Shown here one piece after another: positions 26,876 through 36,585 of a stretch of DNA of 58,352 nucleotides; position 1 is the stretch's first letter; the number at the start of each line of letters is the position of its first letter. The position numbers were made by a program, and so were the translations under genes. This DNA comes from Pseudomonas frederiksbergensis (GTDB lineage Bacteria; Pseudomonadota; Gammaproteobacteria; Pseudomonadales; Pseudomonadaceae), in contig NZ_MOBR01000012.1 in the NCBI RefSeq assembly GCF_003732705.1, forward strand, positions 1 through 58,352. The letters run 5' to 3'. Below the pieces are notes generated by a model. That model saw nothing but the letters and a program-made list of their open reading frames with translations, ran no database searches and had not been told where the DNA came from.

Positions 26876-26986
26876 GATCGTTCCCACGCTCCGCGTGGGA
26901 ATGCCTCCGCGGACGCTCCGCGTTTGGCTCTAAAAGGGACGCGGAGCGTCCCGGGCTGCATTCCCACGCGGAGCGTGGGAACGATC
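26876..26986. repeat. REP pair (GATCGTTCCCACGCTC family)
   Basis: Outer arms GATCGTTCCCACGCTCCGCG and CGCGGAGCGTGGGAACGATC are perfect inverted copies; inner GGACGCTCCGCG / GACGCGGAGCGTCC. Between convergent genes. Confidence 0.93.
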
Positions 26987-27008
26987 AGGTGCAGGCAATT
27001 CGATCTAT

Positions 27009-27671
27009 CTACAACCCGGCAATCAACTCGCGATAATCGACCACCGCCGCGAACTCCGCCGTGTCTTTCGGCCCTTTACGACTATCCGGCTCGCTTACGG
27101 CCAACAAATGCGCCACGCCAAAATTGCGCGCACTGCGCAGGATCGGCAACGTATCGTCGATGAACAGACTGCGTGCCGGATCGAAACCGATGTCCGCCTG
27201 CAAGGCATCCCAGAACTGCGGATTCTCCTTGGCGAACCCGTAATCGTGGGAGCTGATCAACCGCTCGAAATACGGCGCCAGTTCAATCCGCTCCAGCTTC
27301 AATGACAGCGAATCACGATGGGCATTGGTGATCATCACCACCCGCTTGCCGGCCTGTTTGATCGCCGCCAGGAAGGTGTCCGCATCCGGGCGCAGGGCGA
27401 TCAGGTGCGCGGTTTCCAGTTTCAGCTCGCGCACCGGGATTTTCAGTTCGGCGCTCCAGAAGTCCAGGCAGTACCACTGCAACTGGCCGGCATTGCGTTC
27501 GAACAATGGCTGCAATTCCATCTCGGCCATGGCCCGGCTCACCCCGTGCAACTCGGCATAACGCTGAGGCAGGTGCTCCATCCAGAAATGGTTGTCGTAG
27601 TGCAGGTCCAGCAGCGTGCCGTCCATGTCCAGCAGAACGGTGTCGATGTCGCGCCAGGGCAGCAGGGACAT
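27009..27671 (-). CDS. yrfG: GMP/IMP nucleotidase YrfG (HAD superfamily)
   Basis: A 220-residue HAD phosphatase that dephosphorylates purine monophosphates. Motif I is DMDGTLLDLHYDN (about 15-27), motif II VMITNAH, and motif III/IV SHDYGFAKENPQFW with FIDDTLPILRSA. The ATG at 27671 (MSLLPWRDID) is chosen over an upstream in-frame start because it fits the family. Divergent from nudE with a 90-base gap. Confidence 0.9.
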   Translation of the reverse strand: MSLLPWRDIDTVLLDMDGTLLDLHYDNHFWMEHLPQRYAELHGVSRAMAEMELQPLFERNAGQLQWYCLDFWSAELKIPVRELKLETAHLIALRPDADTFLAAIKQAGKRVVMITNAHRDSLSLKLERIELAPYFERLISSHDYGFAKENPQFWDALQADIGFDPARSLFIDDTLPILRSARNFGVAHLLAVSEPDSRKGPKDTAEFAAVVDYRELIAGL

Positions 27672-27761
27672 AAAAAACTTCTCCAGCGGTAAAAAAGATA
27701 TCCGGCTCAAACAATCAGGATAGGCCGGGTATAGTAACCCGCTATCGCCAAGGAGCCGCTT

Positions 27762-28328
27762 ATGCGCCAGAAACCCACCGTACTTGCCCGCGAGATTGTC
27801 GCCACCAGCCGTTTATTCTGCGTCGAAGAGCTGAAATTGCGCTTTTCCAATGGCGTGGAGCGCACGTACGAGCGTTTGGTCGGCAAAGGCGCCGGGTATG
27901 GCGCGGTGATGATCGTGGCGATGCTCGATGCGGACCACGCGGTGTTGGTCGAAGAATATTGCGGCGGCACCGATGAATATGAGCTGTCCTTGCCCAAAGG
28001 CTTGATCGAGCCCGGCGAAGACGTGCTGGCGGCGGCCGAGCGGGAACTCAAGGAAGAGGCCGGGTATGGCGCGCGGCAGTTGGAGCATTTGACCGAGCTG
28101 TCGTTGTCACCCGGTTACATGAGCCAGAAGATCCAGGTGGTGTTGGCCACCGATCTGTACGAGGAAAGCCTGGAGGGTGACGAGCCCGAGCCGATGAGGG
28201 TGGACAAGGTCAACCTGCGCGAGCTGTCGGCCCTGGCCCAGAACCCGCAATTCACCGAGGGCCGTGCCTTGGCGGCGCTGTACCTGGCCCGGGATCTGCT
28301 GACTCAGCGTGGGGTGTTCCTGCCATGA
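27762..28328 (+). CDS. nudE: ADP compounds hydrolase NudE
   Basis: A 188-residue Nudix hydrolase that cleaves ADP-ribose, NADH and Ap3A-type compounds. The Nudix box is GLIEPGEDVLAAAERELKEE followed by AGYG (about 86-109), matching GX5EX7REUXEEXGU. Its stop overlaps the ATG of cysQ (ATGA), so the two are translationally coupled. Pairing with yrfG and cysQ gives a small nucleotide-clearing cluster. Confidence 0.93.
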   Translation: MRQKPTVLAREIVATSRLFCVEELKLRFSNGVERTYERLVGKGAGYGAVMIVAMLDADHAVLVEEYCGGTDEYELSLPKGLIEPGEDVLAAAERELKEEAGYGARQLEHLTELSLSPGYMSQKIQVVLATDLYEESLEGDEPEPMRVDKVNLRELSALAQNPQFTEGRALAALYLARDLLTQRGVFLP

Positions 28329-29152
28329 ATTTCCCCCATCCGTTGATGGCGCCGGTGGTTGAGCTGGCGTTGAGGGCTGGCGAAGTCATCCTGCCGTTCT
28401 GGCGCACCGGCACAGCGGTGACCGCCAAGTCCGATGATTCACCGGTCACGGCCGCTGATTTGGCGGCTCACCATGTGATCCTCGACGGGTTGACGGCATT
28501 GGACCCGAGCATCCCGGTGCTGTCCGAAGAAGACGCCAATATCCCCCAGAGCGTGCGCGCCGGGTGGCAGCGCTGGTGGCTGGTGGATCCGCTGGACGGG
28601 ACCAAGGAATTTATCTCCGGCAGTGAAGAATTTACCGTCAACATCGCGTTGATCGAGCAGGGCCGCGTGGTGTTTGGCGTGGTGTCGATGCCGACCAACG
28701 GCCGCTTCTATGTCGGTGGCGCCGGGTTGGGCGCCTGGCGTGGCGATCATGGCGCGACGCCGCTGCCGATTCAGGTTCGCGATGTACCGGCGGCGGGCGA
28801 AGCGTTCACCGTGGTGGCCAGTCGTCGGCATTCCAGCCCTGAGCAGGAGCGTTTGTTGGCGGGGTTGAGTGCCAGTTTGGGTGAGCTGCAATTGGCGAAT
28901 TTCGGCAGTTCGCTGAAATTTTGCATGTTGGCGGAGGGGGCGGCGGACTGTTATCCGCGTCTGGCGCCGACCTCCCAGTGGGACACCGCAGCGGCGCAAG
29001 GTGTACTGGAAGGGGCGGGCGGTGAGGTGCTGGATTTGAGCGGTGCGCCGTTTTGCTATCCGGCGCGGGAATCGTTGTTGAATGAGTACTTCTTGGCGTT
29101 GCCCGCCAAGGCTGCTTGGCGCGAGAAATTGCTGGAGTTAGCTCGTAACTAA
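28325..29152 (+). CDS. cysQ: 3'(2'),5'-bisphosphate nucleotidase CysQ
   Basis: A 275-residue member of the inositol-monophosphatase superfamily that hydrolyses PAP to AMP during sulphate assimilation. Metal-binding motifs are LSEEDAN (about 67-73), WWLVDPLDGTKEFI (about 83-96) and WDTAAAQGVLEGAGG (about 219-233). Coupled to nudE through a four-base overlap. A REP pair starts at the stop codon. Confidence 0.95.
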   Translation: MNFPHPLMAPVVELALRAGEVILPFWRTGTAVTAKSDDSPVTAADLAAHHVILDGLTALDPSIPVLSEEDANIPQSVRAGWQRWWLVDPLDGTKEFISGSEEFTVNIALIEQGRVVFGVVSMPTNGRFYVGGAGLGAWRGDHGATPLPIQVRDVPAAGEAFTVVASRRHSSPEQERLLAGLSASLGELQLANFGSSLKFCMLAEGAADCYPRLAPTSQWDTAAAQGVLEGAGGEVLDLSGAPFCYPARESLLNEYFLALPAKAAWREKLLELARN

Positions 29153-29257
29153 GATCGTTCCCACGCTCCACGTGGGAATGCCTCAAGGGACGCTCCGCGT
29201 ACCAATGGGACGCGGAGCGTCCCGGGCTGCATTCCCACGCAGAGCGTGGGAACGATC
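29153..29257. repeat. REP pair (GATCGTTCCCACGCTC family)
   Basis: GATCGTTCCCACGCTCCACG at the left and CGCAGAGCGTGGGAACGATC at the right, with inner GGGACGCTCCGCGT / GGGACGCGGAGCGTCCC. Its right arm ends six bases before the stop of the next convergent gene. Confidence 0.93.
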
Positions 29258-29262
29258 AGTTG

Positions 29263-29718
29263 TCAGCGGTGCAGGACGTACTGCCCGGTAAACGTCACCG
29301 CATCTTCCTCCGTCCCCACATTCACAATCCGCGAATGCAGCGTCAGCCGCGCTTTTCCGTAGCGTTTATACATCGCCAGAAACTTCTTCCAGACGACCGC
29401 ACTCGGCGCCTGGCAAATCGCCGTGGCGTCGGTGGTCACCGGCAGCGGATAGTTGATCTGCCCTTCGTGAATCACGATATGCCCGTCTTCAATTCCCTCT
29501 TCCCGCAGACGCAAATGCAGCCAGCCCCAACCCGCCAGCACCGCGCCGCAATACAGGCTGCCGCCGAACATGGTGCTTTTGTGATTGACGTTGGGGTCCA
29601 GCGGCAAGTGCAGGCGCAGCTGCTGGTCGTGCCAGTCGAGCACTGTGACGCCCATGTCCCGCGTCAAGGGTATGTCGCGATGGAGAACGGATTCCAGGTG
29701 ACGACTGTCGCGGCTCAT
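29263..29718 (-). CDS. YiiD C-terminal-type thioesterase
   Basis: A 151-residue hotdog protein of the YiiD_C (putative thioesterase) family. NHKSTMFGGSLYCGAVLAGW (about 44-63) is the characteristic active-site helix. It lacks the acetyltransferase domain found in E. coli YiiD. It lies 40 bases downstream of dctD but is a separate function. Substrate unknown. Confidence 0.85.
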   Translation of the reverse strand: MSRDSRHLESVLHRDIPLTRDMGVTVLDWHDQQLRLHLPLDPNVNHKSTMFGGSLYCGAVLAGWGWLHLRLREEGIEDGHIVIHEGQINYPLPVTTDATAICQAPSAVVWKKFLAMYKRYGKARLTLHSRIVNVGTEEDAVTFTGQYVLHR

Positions 29719-29758
29719 TCACGGGTCTCTTGTTTGGAAGTGATGATTTGACGGTAGC

Positions 29759-31153
29759 TCAATCGAGCTCGTCAGTGTGGCTGTGAGCACCGCTGTCCGC
29801 GAAGTTCAGCCCATGCTTGCGCAGCTTGTCGTGCAAGGTCTTGCGCGGAATGCCCAAGGCTTCGGCGAGGCTGCGCACCGAGCTGTGGGGGCGAGCCAGT
29901 TCGGCGGCGATCAGGGTTTTTTCGAAGTTTTCCACCTGCTCGCTCAGACCGCCGCTGACCACTTCCACCGTGGTGCTGACGCCGCCATCCGGCGCGCTGT
30001 TGTCCAGCGCCAGTTCCAACCCGAGGGCAAAGCGTTCGGCAGCGTTTTGCAGTTCGCGCACGTTGCCCGGCCAGGAGTGACGCAGCAGTAAGGCCCGTTG
30101 CCCCGGTTGCAGTTCGTGGGGCGGCAAGCCGTGACGGGCGCTGGCTTCGTCGGCGAAATGCTGGAATAGCATCAGCGCATCTTCGCCGCGTTCGCGCAGT
30201 GGCGGAATGCGCAGTGGCGCGACGTTCAGTCGGTAATACAAGTCGGCCCGAAACCGGCCCTGATCGGCGGCCTGGCGCAGGTCTTCCTTGGTGGCGGCGA
30301 TGACGCGGATGTCCAGCGGGATCAGTTGATTGCCGCCCAGGCGCTCGACCACTCGCTCCTGCAACATGCGCAGCAATTTGACCTGCACATCCAGGCTCAT
30401 GCTTTCGATTTCATCGAGGAACAGCGTGCCGCCGTTGGCGAATTCGAACTTGCCGATGCGGCGTTTTTGCGCGCCGGTAAACGCGCCGGGCTCGTGACCG
30501 AACAACTCGCTTTCCACCACCGATTCGGCCAGCGCCCCGGCATTGATCGCCACGAACGGACCGTTACGCCGACTCGACAAATCGTGCAGCGCCCGGGCCA
30601 CCACTTCTTTACCGGCACCGGTTTCACCCAGGATCAGCACGTCAGCCTTGGTCGCCGCCAGGGCGCCGATTTGCTCGCGCAAACGCAGCATCGGCGCCGA
30701 CTGCCCGACCAGCCGAGTGCTCAGTTCATTGCGGTCGCTCAGGGCCAGACGCAGGCTGCGGTTGTCCAGTACCAACCGGCGCAGGGCGAGGGCGCGGCGC
30801 ACGCTGTCGAGCAGGGCATCGCTGGCGAAGGGCTTTTCCAGAAAGTCATAGGCCCCGGCGCGCATCGCTTGCACCGCCAGCGGTACATCGCCGTGACCGG
30901 TGATCAGCAGCACCGGCAGCTCCGGGTCCTGGGCATGCAGTTCGGTCAGCAGCTCGAGGCCGTCCATGCCGGGCATGCGGATGTCACTGACCACCACGCC
31001 CGGCCAGTCGCGTTCCAGTTGCCCGACCACGCCCTTGGCTTCAGACAGCGGCAGGATTTTCAGACCCGCCAAATCCAGCGTCTGGCTCAGGGCCTGACGC
31101 AAATGCGGATCGTCGTCGATCAACACGACCTGGATGCGGTTATCGATGGTCAT
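29759..31153 (-). CDS. dctD: sigma-54-dependent response regulator DctD
   Basis: A 464-residue NtrC-family activator: receiver domain (about 8-120) with phospho-site in VVVSDIRMPGMDG, AAA+ domain (about 150-385) with Walker A GETGAGKEVVARALH and the sigma-54 contact GAFTGA, and a C-terminal Fis-type HTH (about 425-460). It overlaps the dctB stop by four bases. With DctB it should activate C4-dicarboxylate transporter genes, which are not in this window. Confidence 0.93.
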   Translation of the reverse strand: MTIDNRIQVVLIDDDPHLRQALSQTLDLAGLKILPLSEAKGVVGQLERDWPGVVVSDIRMPGMDGLELLTELHAQDPELPVLLITGHGDVPLAVQAMRAGAYDFLEKPFASDALLDSVRRALALRRLVLDNRSLRLALSDRNELSTRLVGQSAPMLRLREQIGALAATKADVLILGETGAGKEVVARALHDLSSRRNGPFVAINAGALAESVVESELFGHEPGAFTGAQKRRIGKFEFANGGTLFLDEIESMSLDVQVKLLRMLQERVVERLGGNQLIPLDIRVIAATKEDLRQAADQGRFRADLYYRLNVAPLRIPPLRERGEDALMLFQHFADEASARHGLPPHELQPGQRALLLRHSWPGNVRELQNAAERFALGLELALDNSAPDGGVSTTVEVVSGGLSEQVENFEKTLIAAELARPHSSVRSLAEALGIPRKTLHDKLRKHGLNFADSGAHSHTDELD

Positions 31154-32964
31154 GCACTTCGGTCCTCGGACGGTTGCAGGCTTACACCCGGTGCGCCGGC
31201 GCGTAGCTTCAGGGTAATCAGGGCGCCGCCCTCCTTGTGGTTGGAGAACGACAGTTCACCACCGAAGGCGCGCATCAGGGTGTCGCAGATCGCCAGCCCC
31301 AGCCCAAGGCCCTGGGTGCGGGTCTTGGTGGTATAGAAGGGTTCGCTGGCGCGACCCAGGGCTTCCATGCAAAACCCCGGGCCGTTGTCGCGAATGTACA
31401 GGTTGACGCCGTCAGTGGTGGATTGGGCACTCAACCAGAGTTTGCGCGGCGGGCCTTTTTCGGTCAGGGCGTCGAGGGCGTTGGCCAGCAGGTTGCCGAG
31501 CACCTGACGCAAACGGGTTTCCCCGGCCTCGACCCACAACGTGGCGGCCGGCAAATCGCGGATCAGCTCGACTTCCATGCTGCGGCGACGTTTGGCCAGC
31601 AAGGCCAGGGCATCGTCCAGTGCCGGTTGCAGGGCGACGCTTTCCGGGGCGTGGCGATCACGGCGAGCGAAGGCACGCAGATGCGCAATGATCGAGGCCA
31701 TGCGCCCGGTCAGCTCGCTGATCAGCTTGAGATTGCCACGGGCATCGTCGGTGCGTTGGTGATCGAGCAGCACTTCAGCGTTTTCCGCGTAGCTGCGAAT
31801 CGCCGCCAGCGGTTGATTGAGTTCATGACTGATGCTCGCCGACATCGTCCCCAGCGCCGACAGCTTGCCGGCCTGCACCAGATCATCCTGGGCGCGCACC
31901 AGTTCTTGCTGGGCCTGTTCGCGCTCCAGCACTTCCTGTTTCAGGCGTCGGTTGAGGCCTTCGAGGTCGCTGGTGCGCTCGGCCACCCGGCCTTCCAGTT
32001 CGCGGCGGGCCTTGGCTTCGAAGGCGATGCGCTCCAGATAATGGCGGCGGCGCTGCATCATCAGACCGAGCAGCAGCATCAATACCAGCAGCGTCGCACC
32101 ACCGATGGCCAGGACCGTGCGCACCGGGCGATCAATCAAGGTGCGGGGCGCAAGGATGCTCACGTTCCAGCCGGTTTCCGCAATCGACTGGGTCTGGGTC
32201 AGCCAGGCGTTGGGGTTGAGTTTCAACGGTTTCGGATTGCGTGTCGGGTACGGTTGGATCGTGCCGATGGCCTTGTTCTCTTCGTCACTCAAGACGCGGG
32301 TGGAGCGAAAACGCCACTCGGGCCGCGAGGTGAGAATGACCACGCCGTTGTGATCGGTCAGCAGCAGTTGTTCCGGGGTTTTACCCCAGAGGCTTTCGGT
32401 GTGATCGAGATCGACCTTGACCACCAGCACGCCGATGACTTTCTCACCCTCGCGCACGGCGGCGGCGAAGAAGTAACCGCGTTTGGCCGAGGTGGTGCCC
32501 AGCCCGAAAAAGCGTCCGAGCCGTCCGGCCATGGCTTCGCTGAAATACGGCCGGAAGGAAAAATTACGCCCGACGAAACTGTCGTGTTTGTCCCAGTTGG
32601 ACGCCGCCAGGGTCTTGCCGCTGGTGTCCATCAGGTACATGACTTCGGCGCCGGTCTGGGCGCTGATGTTTTTCAGCAAGCGATTGGCGTTGCCTTGGGT
32701 GACGCTATCGTCAGGCGCACCGAGCACGGCGCGCAGGGCGGGCAGGTCGCCGAGGATCTGCGGCAACACTTCATAACGGTGCAGGGTGCCCAGCAGGTTG
32801 GCGACGTAGAGGTCGAGGGTCTGACGGTTCTGCCCGGCCAGTTCGCTGCGGTAGTAACGCTCGGCCAGATGCTGCAACGGCCACAGCAACGGCGCCAGGC
32901 ACAGGGCAAGCAGGGCGAGGCTGCGCCAGCGGGGTCTGCGGGGGAGGGTCGGAGTCATGGGCAT
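31150..32964 (-). CDS. dctB: C4-dicarboxylate sensor kinase DctB
   Basis: A 604-residue membrane sensor kinase. Membrane segment at about 15-32, a large periplasmic double-PAS/Cache domain with the DctB-like NFSFRPYFSEAMAGRLGRFF, second segment at about 290-308, coiled coil (about 310-370), then HisKA with SASISHELNQPLAAIRSYAE and HATPase with NLLANALDAL and GLGLGLAICDTL. DctB senses succinate, fumarate and malate with DctD as partner. In PAO1 dctBD likewise lies beside the rml genes. Confidence 0.93.
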   Translation of the reverse strand: MPMTPTLPRRPRWRSLALLALCLAPLLWPLQHLAERYYRSELAGQNRQTLDLYVANLLGTLHRYEVLPQILGDLPALRAVLGAPDDSVTQGNANRLLKNISAQTGAEVMYLMDTSGKTLAASNWDKHDSFVGRNFSFRPYFSEAMAGRLGRFFGLGTTSAKRGYFFAAAVREGEKVIGVLVVKVDLDHTESLWGKTPEQLLLTDHNGVVILTSRPEWRFRSTRVLSDEENKAIGTIQPYPTRNPKPLKLNPNAWLTQTQSIAETGWNVSILAPRTLIDRPVRTVLAIGGATLLVLMLLLGLMMQRRRHYLERIAFEAKARRELEGRVAERTSDLEGLNRRLKQEVLEREQAQQELVRAQDDLVQAGKLSALGTMSASISHELNQPLAAIRSYAENAEVLLDHQRTDDARGNLKLISELTGRMASIIAHLRAFARRDRHAPESVALQPALDDALALLAKRRRSMEVELIRDLPAATLWVEAGETRLRQVLGNLLANALDALTEKGPPRKLWLSAQSTTDGVNLYIRDNGPGFCMEALGRASEPFYTTKTRTQGLGLGLAICDTLMRAFGGELSFSNHKEGGALITLKLRAGAPGVSLQPSEDRSA

Positions 32965-32994
32965 CGAGCGCCTGGGGGGACAGGCGCATTATGC

Positions 32995-33864
32995 CTAGGG
33001 TTGTTCGGCAAGACACTCGCGTAGCGCGGTTTGCCAGTCTGGCTGGCTGACGCCCCATTCCCGCTGCAGGCGAGTGCAGTCCAGGCGTGAATTCAACGGG
33101 CGGGCGGCCGGTGTCGGATAGTCGCTGGAGGGAATCGGCAACAGGGTCGCGCAAGGCTTGCCCTGTGCCCGCAATGCGTCGCCGATGGCCTGGGCGAAAC
33201 CGAACCAGGACGTTTCACCCTGGGCCGTCAGGTGATAAGTGCCCCATGCGCCGGCCTGTCCTGCCTGCCAGCGTTCGATCAGGGCAACGGTGCTGCTGGC
33301 GATCGTGCCGGCCCAGGTCGGCGCGCCGATCTGATCCGCGACAATGCGCAACTCCGGTTTTTCTTGCAGCAGGCGTTGCATGGTCAGCAGGAAATTGCGG
33401 CCGTGGGTCGAGTAGACCCAACTGGTGCGCAGGATCAGATGCTGGCCTTGCACCTCGGTGATCGCGTGTTCGCCAGCCAGTTTGCTTTTGCCGTAGACGC
33501 CAAGCGGGTTGGGCGCGTCGTCTTCGTTGTACGGCGCGGCTTTACTGCCATCGAACACGTAATCGGTGGAGTAGTGAATCAATGGAATATCCAGCTCACG
33601 GGCTTCCCGGGCCAGTATTCCGGGCGCGGTGGCGTTGATCGCAAACGCCAGCTCCGGTTCGCTTTCCGCCTGATCGACAGCGGTGTGCGCCGCGGCGTTG
33701 ATGATCAGGTCGGGGCGGAGCTTTTGCACATGCTGACGAATCTGTTCTGGCTGAGCCAGGTCGAGCTGATCGCGACCGAGCACGATCAACTCGCCAAGCC
33801 CGCCCAGGCGACGCTGCAATTCACGGCTGACCTGACCGTGTTGACCACTGATGAGGATTCTCAT
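32995..33864 (-). CDS. rmlD: dTDP-4-dehydrorhamnose reductase
   Basis: A 289-residue short-chain reductase catalysing the last step of dTDP-L-rhamnose synthesis. N-terminal ILISGQHGQVSRELQRRLG is the nucleotide-binding turn, YSTDYVFDG (about 92-100) and YGKSKLAGE (about 118-126) carry the catalytic Tyr-X3-Lys. Its start overlaps the rmlC stop by four bases. L-rhamnose from this pathway feeds lipopolysaccharide core and rhamnolipids. Confidence 0.95.
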   Translation of the reverse strand: MRILISGQHGQVSRELQRRLGGLGELIVLGRDQLDLAQPEQIRQHVQKLRPDLIINAAAHTAVDQAESEPELAFAINATAPGILAREARELDIPLIHYSTDYVFDGSKAAPYNEDDAPNPLGVYGKSKLAGEHAITEVQGQHLILRTSWVYSTHGRNFLLTMQRLLQEKPELRIVADQIGAPTWAGTIASSTVALIERWQAGQAGAWGTYHLTAQGETSWFGFAQAIGDALRAQGKPCATLLPIPSSDYPTPAARPLNSRLDCTRLQREWGVSQPDWQTALRECLAEQP

Positions 33865-34406
33865 GGGAACAGGTCGGCCTCTAGCCAGCTTTTACCGTGC
33901 TGATCCTTTTCCGATAACTGGGGAGGTTCTTCCAGTTGCCAATCGATGGCCAGGGTCGGATCGTCCCAGCGAATGCAGCGCTCGGCGCTGGGTTCGTAGT
34001 AGTCGGTGGTTTTATAGAGGAACTCGGCGAAATCGCTCAGCACCATGAAACCGTGGGCAAATCCTTCCGGAATCCATAGCTGACGATTGTTCTGTGCCGA
34101 CAGGCGCACGCTGGCCCAGCGCCCGAAATTTGGCGAGCTGCGGCGGATGTCCACGGCGACGTCCAGTACTTCACCGGCGGTCACACGAACCAGCTTGCCC
34201 TGGGTGTGTTCCAGCTGATAGTGCAAGCCACGCAGTACACCTTTTCGCGAGCGCGAATGATTGTCCTGAACGAAGGCTTTTTTAAGGCCCGTGGCTTGTT
34301 CGAAGGCCCGGGCATTAAAACTTTCGTAGAAAAACCCCCGTTCATCACCGAAAACCTTGGGCTCGATAATCAAAACACCCGGCAAATCAGTGGACGTGAC
34401 ATTCAT
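33861..34406 (-). CDS. rmlC: dTDP-4-dehydrorhamnose 3,5-epimerase
   Basis: A 181-residue cupin epimerase. [20 protein letters not shown] (about 46-65) has the catalytic His and the conserved Arg/Lys; [12 protein letters not shown] (about 117-128) is the second signature. Length is typical. Translationally coupled to rmlA and rmlD by four-base overlaps. Confidence 0.96.
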   Translation of the reverse strand: MNVTSTDLPGVLIIEPKVFGDERGFFYESFNARAFEQATGLKKAFVQDNHSRSRKGVLRGLHYQLEHTQGKLVRVTAGEVLDVAVDIRRSSPNFGRWASVRLSAQNNRQLWIPEGFAHGFMVLSDFAEFLYKTTDYYEPSAERCIRWDDPTLAIDWQLEEPPQLSEKDQHGKSWLEADLFP

Positions 34407-35278
34407 TGATCTTCTCCAGCGATCTTGAACAGATACTGACCATACCCGGTTTTGCCAAAGTACTGCGCGCGCTCAAGCAAGTATTCACGATTGATCCAGC
34501 CGTTCTGGTAGGCAATCTCTTCCAGGCAGGCCACTTTCAAACCCTGGCGATGTTCAATGGTTTGCACATATTGCGAGGCTTCGAGCAGGCTGTCGTGGGT
34601 GCCTGTATCGAGCCAGGCAAAGCCACGACCAAAGCGCTCGACCTGCAAGTCGCCGCGTTGCAGATAAGCATTGTTGATGTCAGTGATTTCCAGCTCGCCA
34701 CGGGGAGAAGGCTTGACGGCCTTGGCGATCTTGATCACGTCGTTGTCGTAGAAATACAACCCGGTGACCGCGTAGCTGGACTTCGGCTTGACCGGTTTTT
34801 CTTCGATCGAAAGTGCACGGCCCTCGCTGTCGAAGTCGATCACGCCAAAGCGCTCCGGATCCTTGACCCAGTAACCGAACACGGTCGCGCCGCTGCGTTG
34901 CCTGGCGGCGCTTTGCAGTTGTTCGCCGAAGTGCTGGCCGTGGAAAATGTTGTCGCCCAGGATCAGACACACCGGGTCATCGCCGATGAATTCTTCGCCA
35001 ATCAGAAACGCCTGGGCCAGGCCGTCCGGGGACGGCTGTTCGGCATAGTTGAAATTCACTCCGAACTGGCTGCCATCGCCCAGCAGATTGCGGTATTGCG
35101 GCAGATCCTGAGGCGTGGAGATCAACAGAATGTCTTTGATGCCAGCCAGCATCAGGACCGAGATCGGATAGTAGATCATCGGTTTGTCGTAGACCGGCAA
35201 CAGCTGTTTGGAGACACCGAGGGTGATCGGGTGCAAGCGCGTGCCCGAGCCGCCCGCCAGTACAATTCCTTTCATCAT
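34403..35278 (-). CDS. rmlA: glucose-1-phosphate thymidylyltransferase
   Basis: A 291-residue nucleotidyltransferase forming dTDP-glucose. [20 protein letters not shown] with the G-X-G-T-R-L loop is the signature, and [18 protein letters not shown] follows. An MM double start is seen; the second ATG (35275) may be the real one. Coupled to rmlB and rmlC. Confidence 0.96.
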   Translation of the reverse strand: MMKGIVLAGGSGTRLHPITLGVSKQLLPVYDKPMIYYPISVLMLAGIKDILLISTPQDLPQYRNLLGDGSQFGVNFNYAEQPSPDGLAQAFLIGEEFIGDDPVCLILGDNIFHGQHFGEQLQSAARQRSGATVFGYWVKDPERFGVIDFDSEGRALSIEEKPVKPKSSYAVTGLYFYDNDVIKIAKAVKPSPRGELEITDINNAYLQRGDLQVERFGRGFAWLDTGTHDSLLEASQYVQTIEHRQGLKVACLEEIAYQNGWINREYLLERAQYFGKTGYGQYLFKIAGEDQ

Positions 35279-36357
35279 GCGATCAAATCCTTGATCTCTG
35301 TGAAGCCCAGTCGCTCACCCTGATAGCTGCCATCCTGAACCCGGCGGCACCATTCAAGGTTATCCAGGTACCACTGAACGGTTTTGCGCAGGCCGGTTTC
35401 GAAAGTTTCTTCAGGAACCCAGCCCAGTTCGCGCTCTATCTTGCTGGCGTCGATGGCGTAACGCAGGTCGTGGCCAGGGCGATCCTGGACGAAGGTGATC
35501 AGGTCAGTGAAGTGCGCGACGCCCTCAGGTTTGCCTGGTGCCAGCTCTTCCAGCAGTGCGCAAATGCCGCGAACCACGTCGATGTTCTTTTGCTCGTTAT
35601 GACCGCCGATGTTGTAGGTCTCGCCGACCACGCCCTCGGTGACAACCTTGAACAGCGCACGGGCGTGATCTTCGACAAACAGCCAGTCTCTTACTTGCAG
35701 GCCATTGCCATACACCGGCAGGGGTTTGCCGGCCAGGGCGTTGAGAATCACCAACGGGATCAGCTTTTCCGGGAAGTGGAACGGTCCGTAGTTGTTCGAG
35801 CAGTTAGTCAGCAAGACCGGCAGACCATAGGTGCGCTGCCAGGCACGGACCAGGTGGTCGGACGCTGCCTTGCTGGCAGAATACGGTGAGCTGGGTGCGT
35901 AAGGCGTCGTTTCAGTGAACAGGTCATCGACACCATGCAGGTCGCCATAGACCTCATCTGTGGAAATGTGATGGAAGCGGAAGGCACTTTTTTCAGGCTC
36001 GGCCAGGGTTTGCCAGTAGGCGCGGGTGGCTTCCAGCAAGCTGTAGGTGCCGACAATATTGGTCTGGATGAAATCCGACGGACCGTCAATGGAGCGGTCT
36101 ACGTGGGATTCAGCAGCCAAGTGCATGATTGCGTGAGGCTGGAAACGAGTCAGTACCGCGCTCATCGCGGCTTGATCGACGATGTCGGCCTGAACGAACT
36201 CGTAGCGAGTGTCGCTGGCAATGCTGGTCAGCGACTCAAGATTGCCAGCATAGGTCAGCTTGTCCAAGTTGAGCACTTCATGTTCGGTGTTCCGAATCAA
36301 GTGACGGACCAGAGCAGAGCCTATGAATCCGGCGCCGCCGGTGATGAGAATACGCAT
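35275..36357 (-). CDS. rmlB: dTDP-glucose 4,6-dehydratase
   Basis: A 360-residue extended [23 protein letters not shown] is the NAD-binding turn; [12 protein letters not shown] (about 131-142) has the catalytic Thr-Asp-Glu, and [15 protein letters not shown] (about 170-184) the Tyr-X3-Lys. First gene of the rml operon, so the promoter should lie in 36358-36585. The order here is rmlB-A-C-D rather than the rmlB-D-A-C I recall for P. aeruginosa. Confidence 0.96.
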   Translation of the reverse strand: MRILITGGAGFIGSALVRHLIRNTEHEVLNLDKLTYAGNLESLTSIASDTRYEFVQADIVDQAAMSAVLTRFQPHAIMHLAAESHVDRSIDGPSDFIQTNIVGTYSLLEATRAYWQTLAEPEKSAFRFHHISTDEVYGDLHGVDDLFTETTPYAPSSPYSASKAASDHLVRAWQRTYGLPVLLTNCSNNYGPFHFPEKLIPLVILNALAGKPLPVYGNGLQVRDWLFVEDHARALFKVVTEGVVGETYNIGGHNEQKNIDVVRGICALLEELAPGKPEGVAHFTDLITFVQDRPGHDLRYAIDASKIERELGWVPEETFETGLRKTVQWYLDNLEWCRRVQDGSYQGERLGFTEIKDLIA

Positions 36358-36585
36358 GTTCGTTGGCCTTTTTCCGTAAGACGATAAAGCGAGTGGAGCA
36401 TAGCTTGTCGGCAGGCGGGACGTGGTGCAAGAGGGTTGTTGGTCGTATTTAGGTTTTGCAGCCCTTTATCAGCAAGTAATCGACCCGCGGACCGGCCAAC
36501 GGCGAGGGCCACTGATCCCCGGGGGTTGATTATCAACCGATGCAGTGGCGATATAAGCGCCTAATAAAATCTCAGGGGTCGTTGT

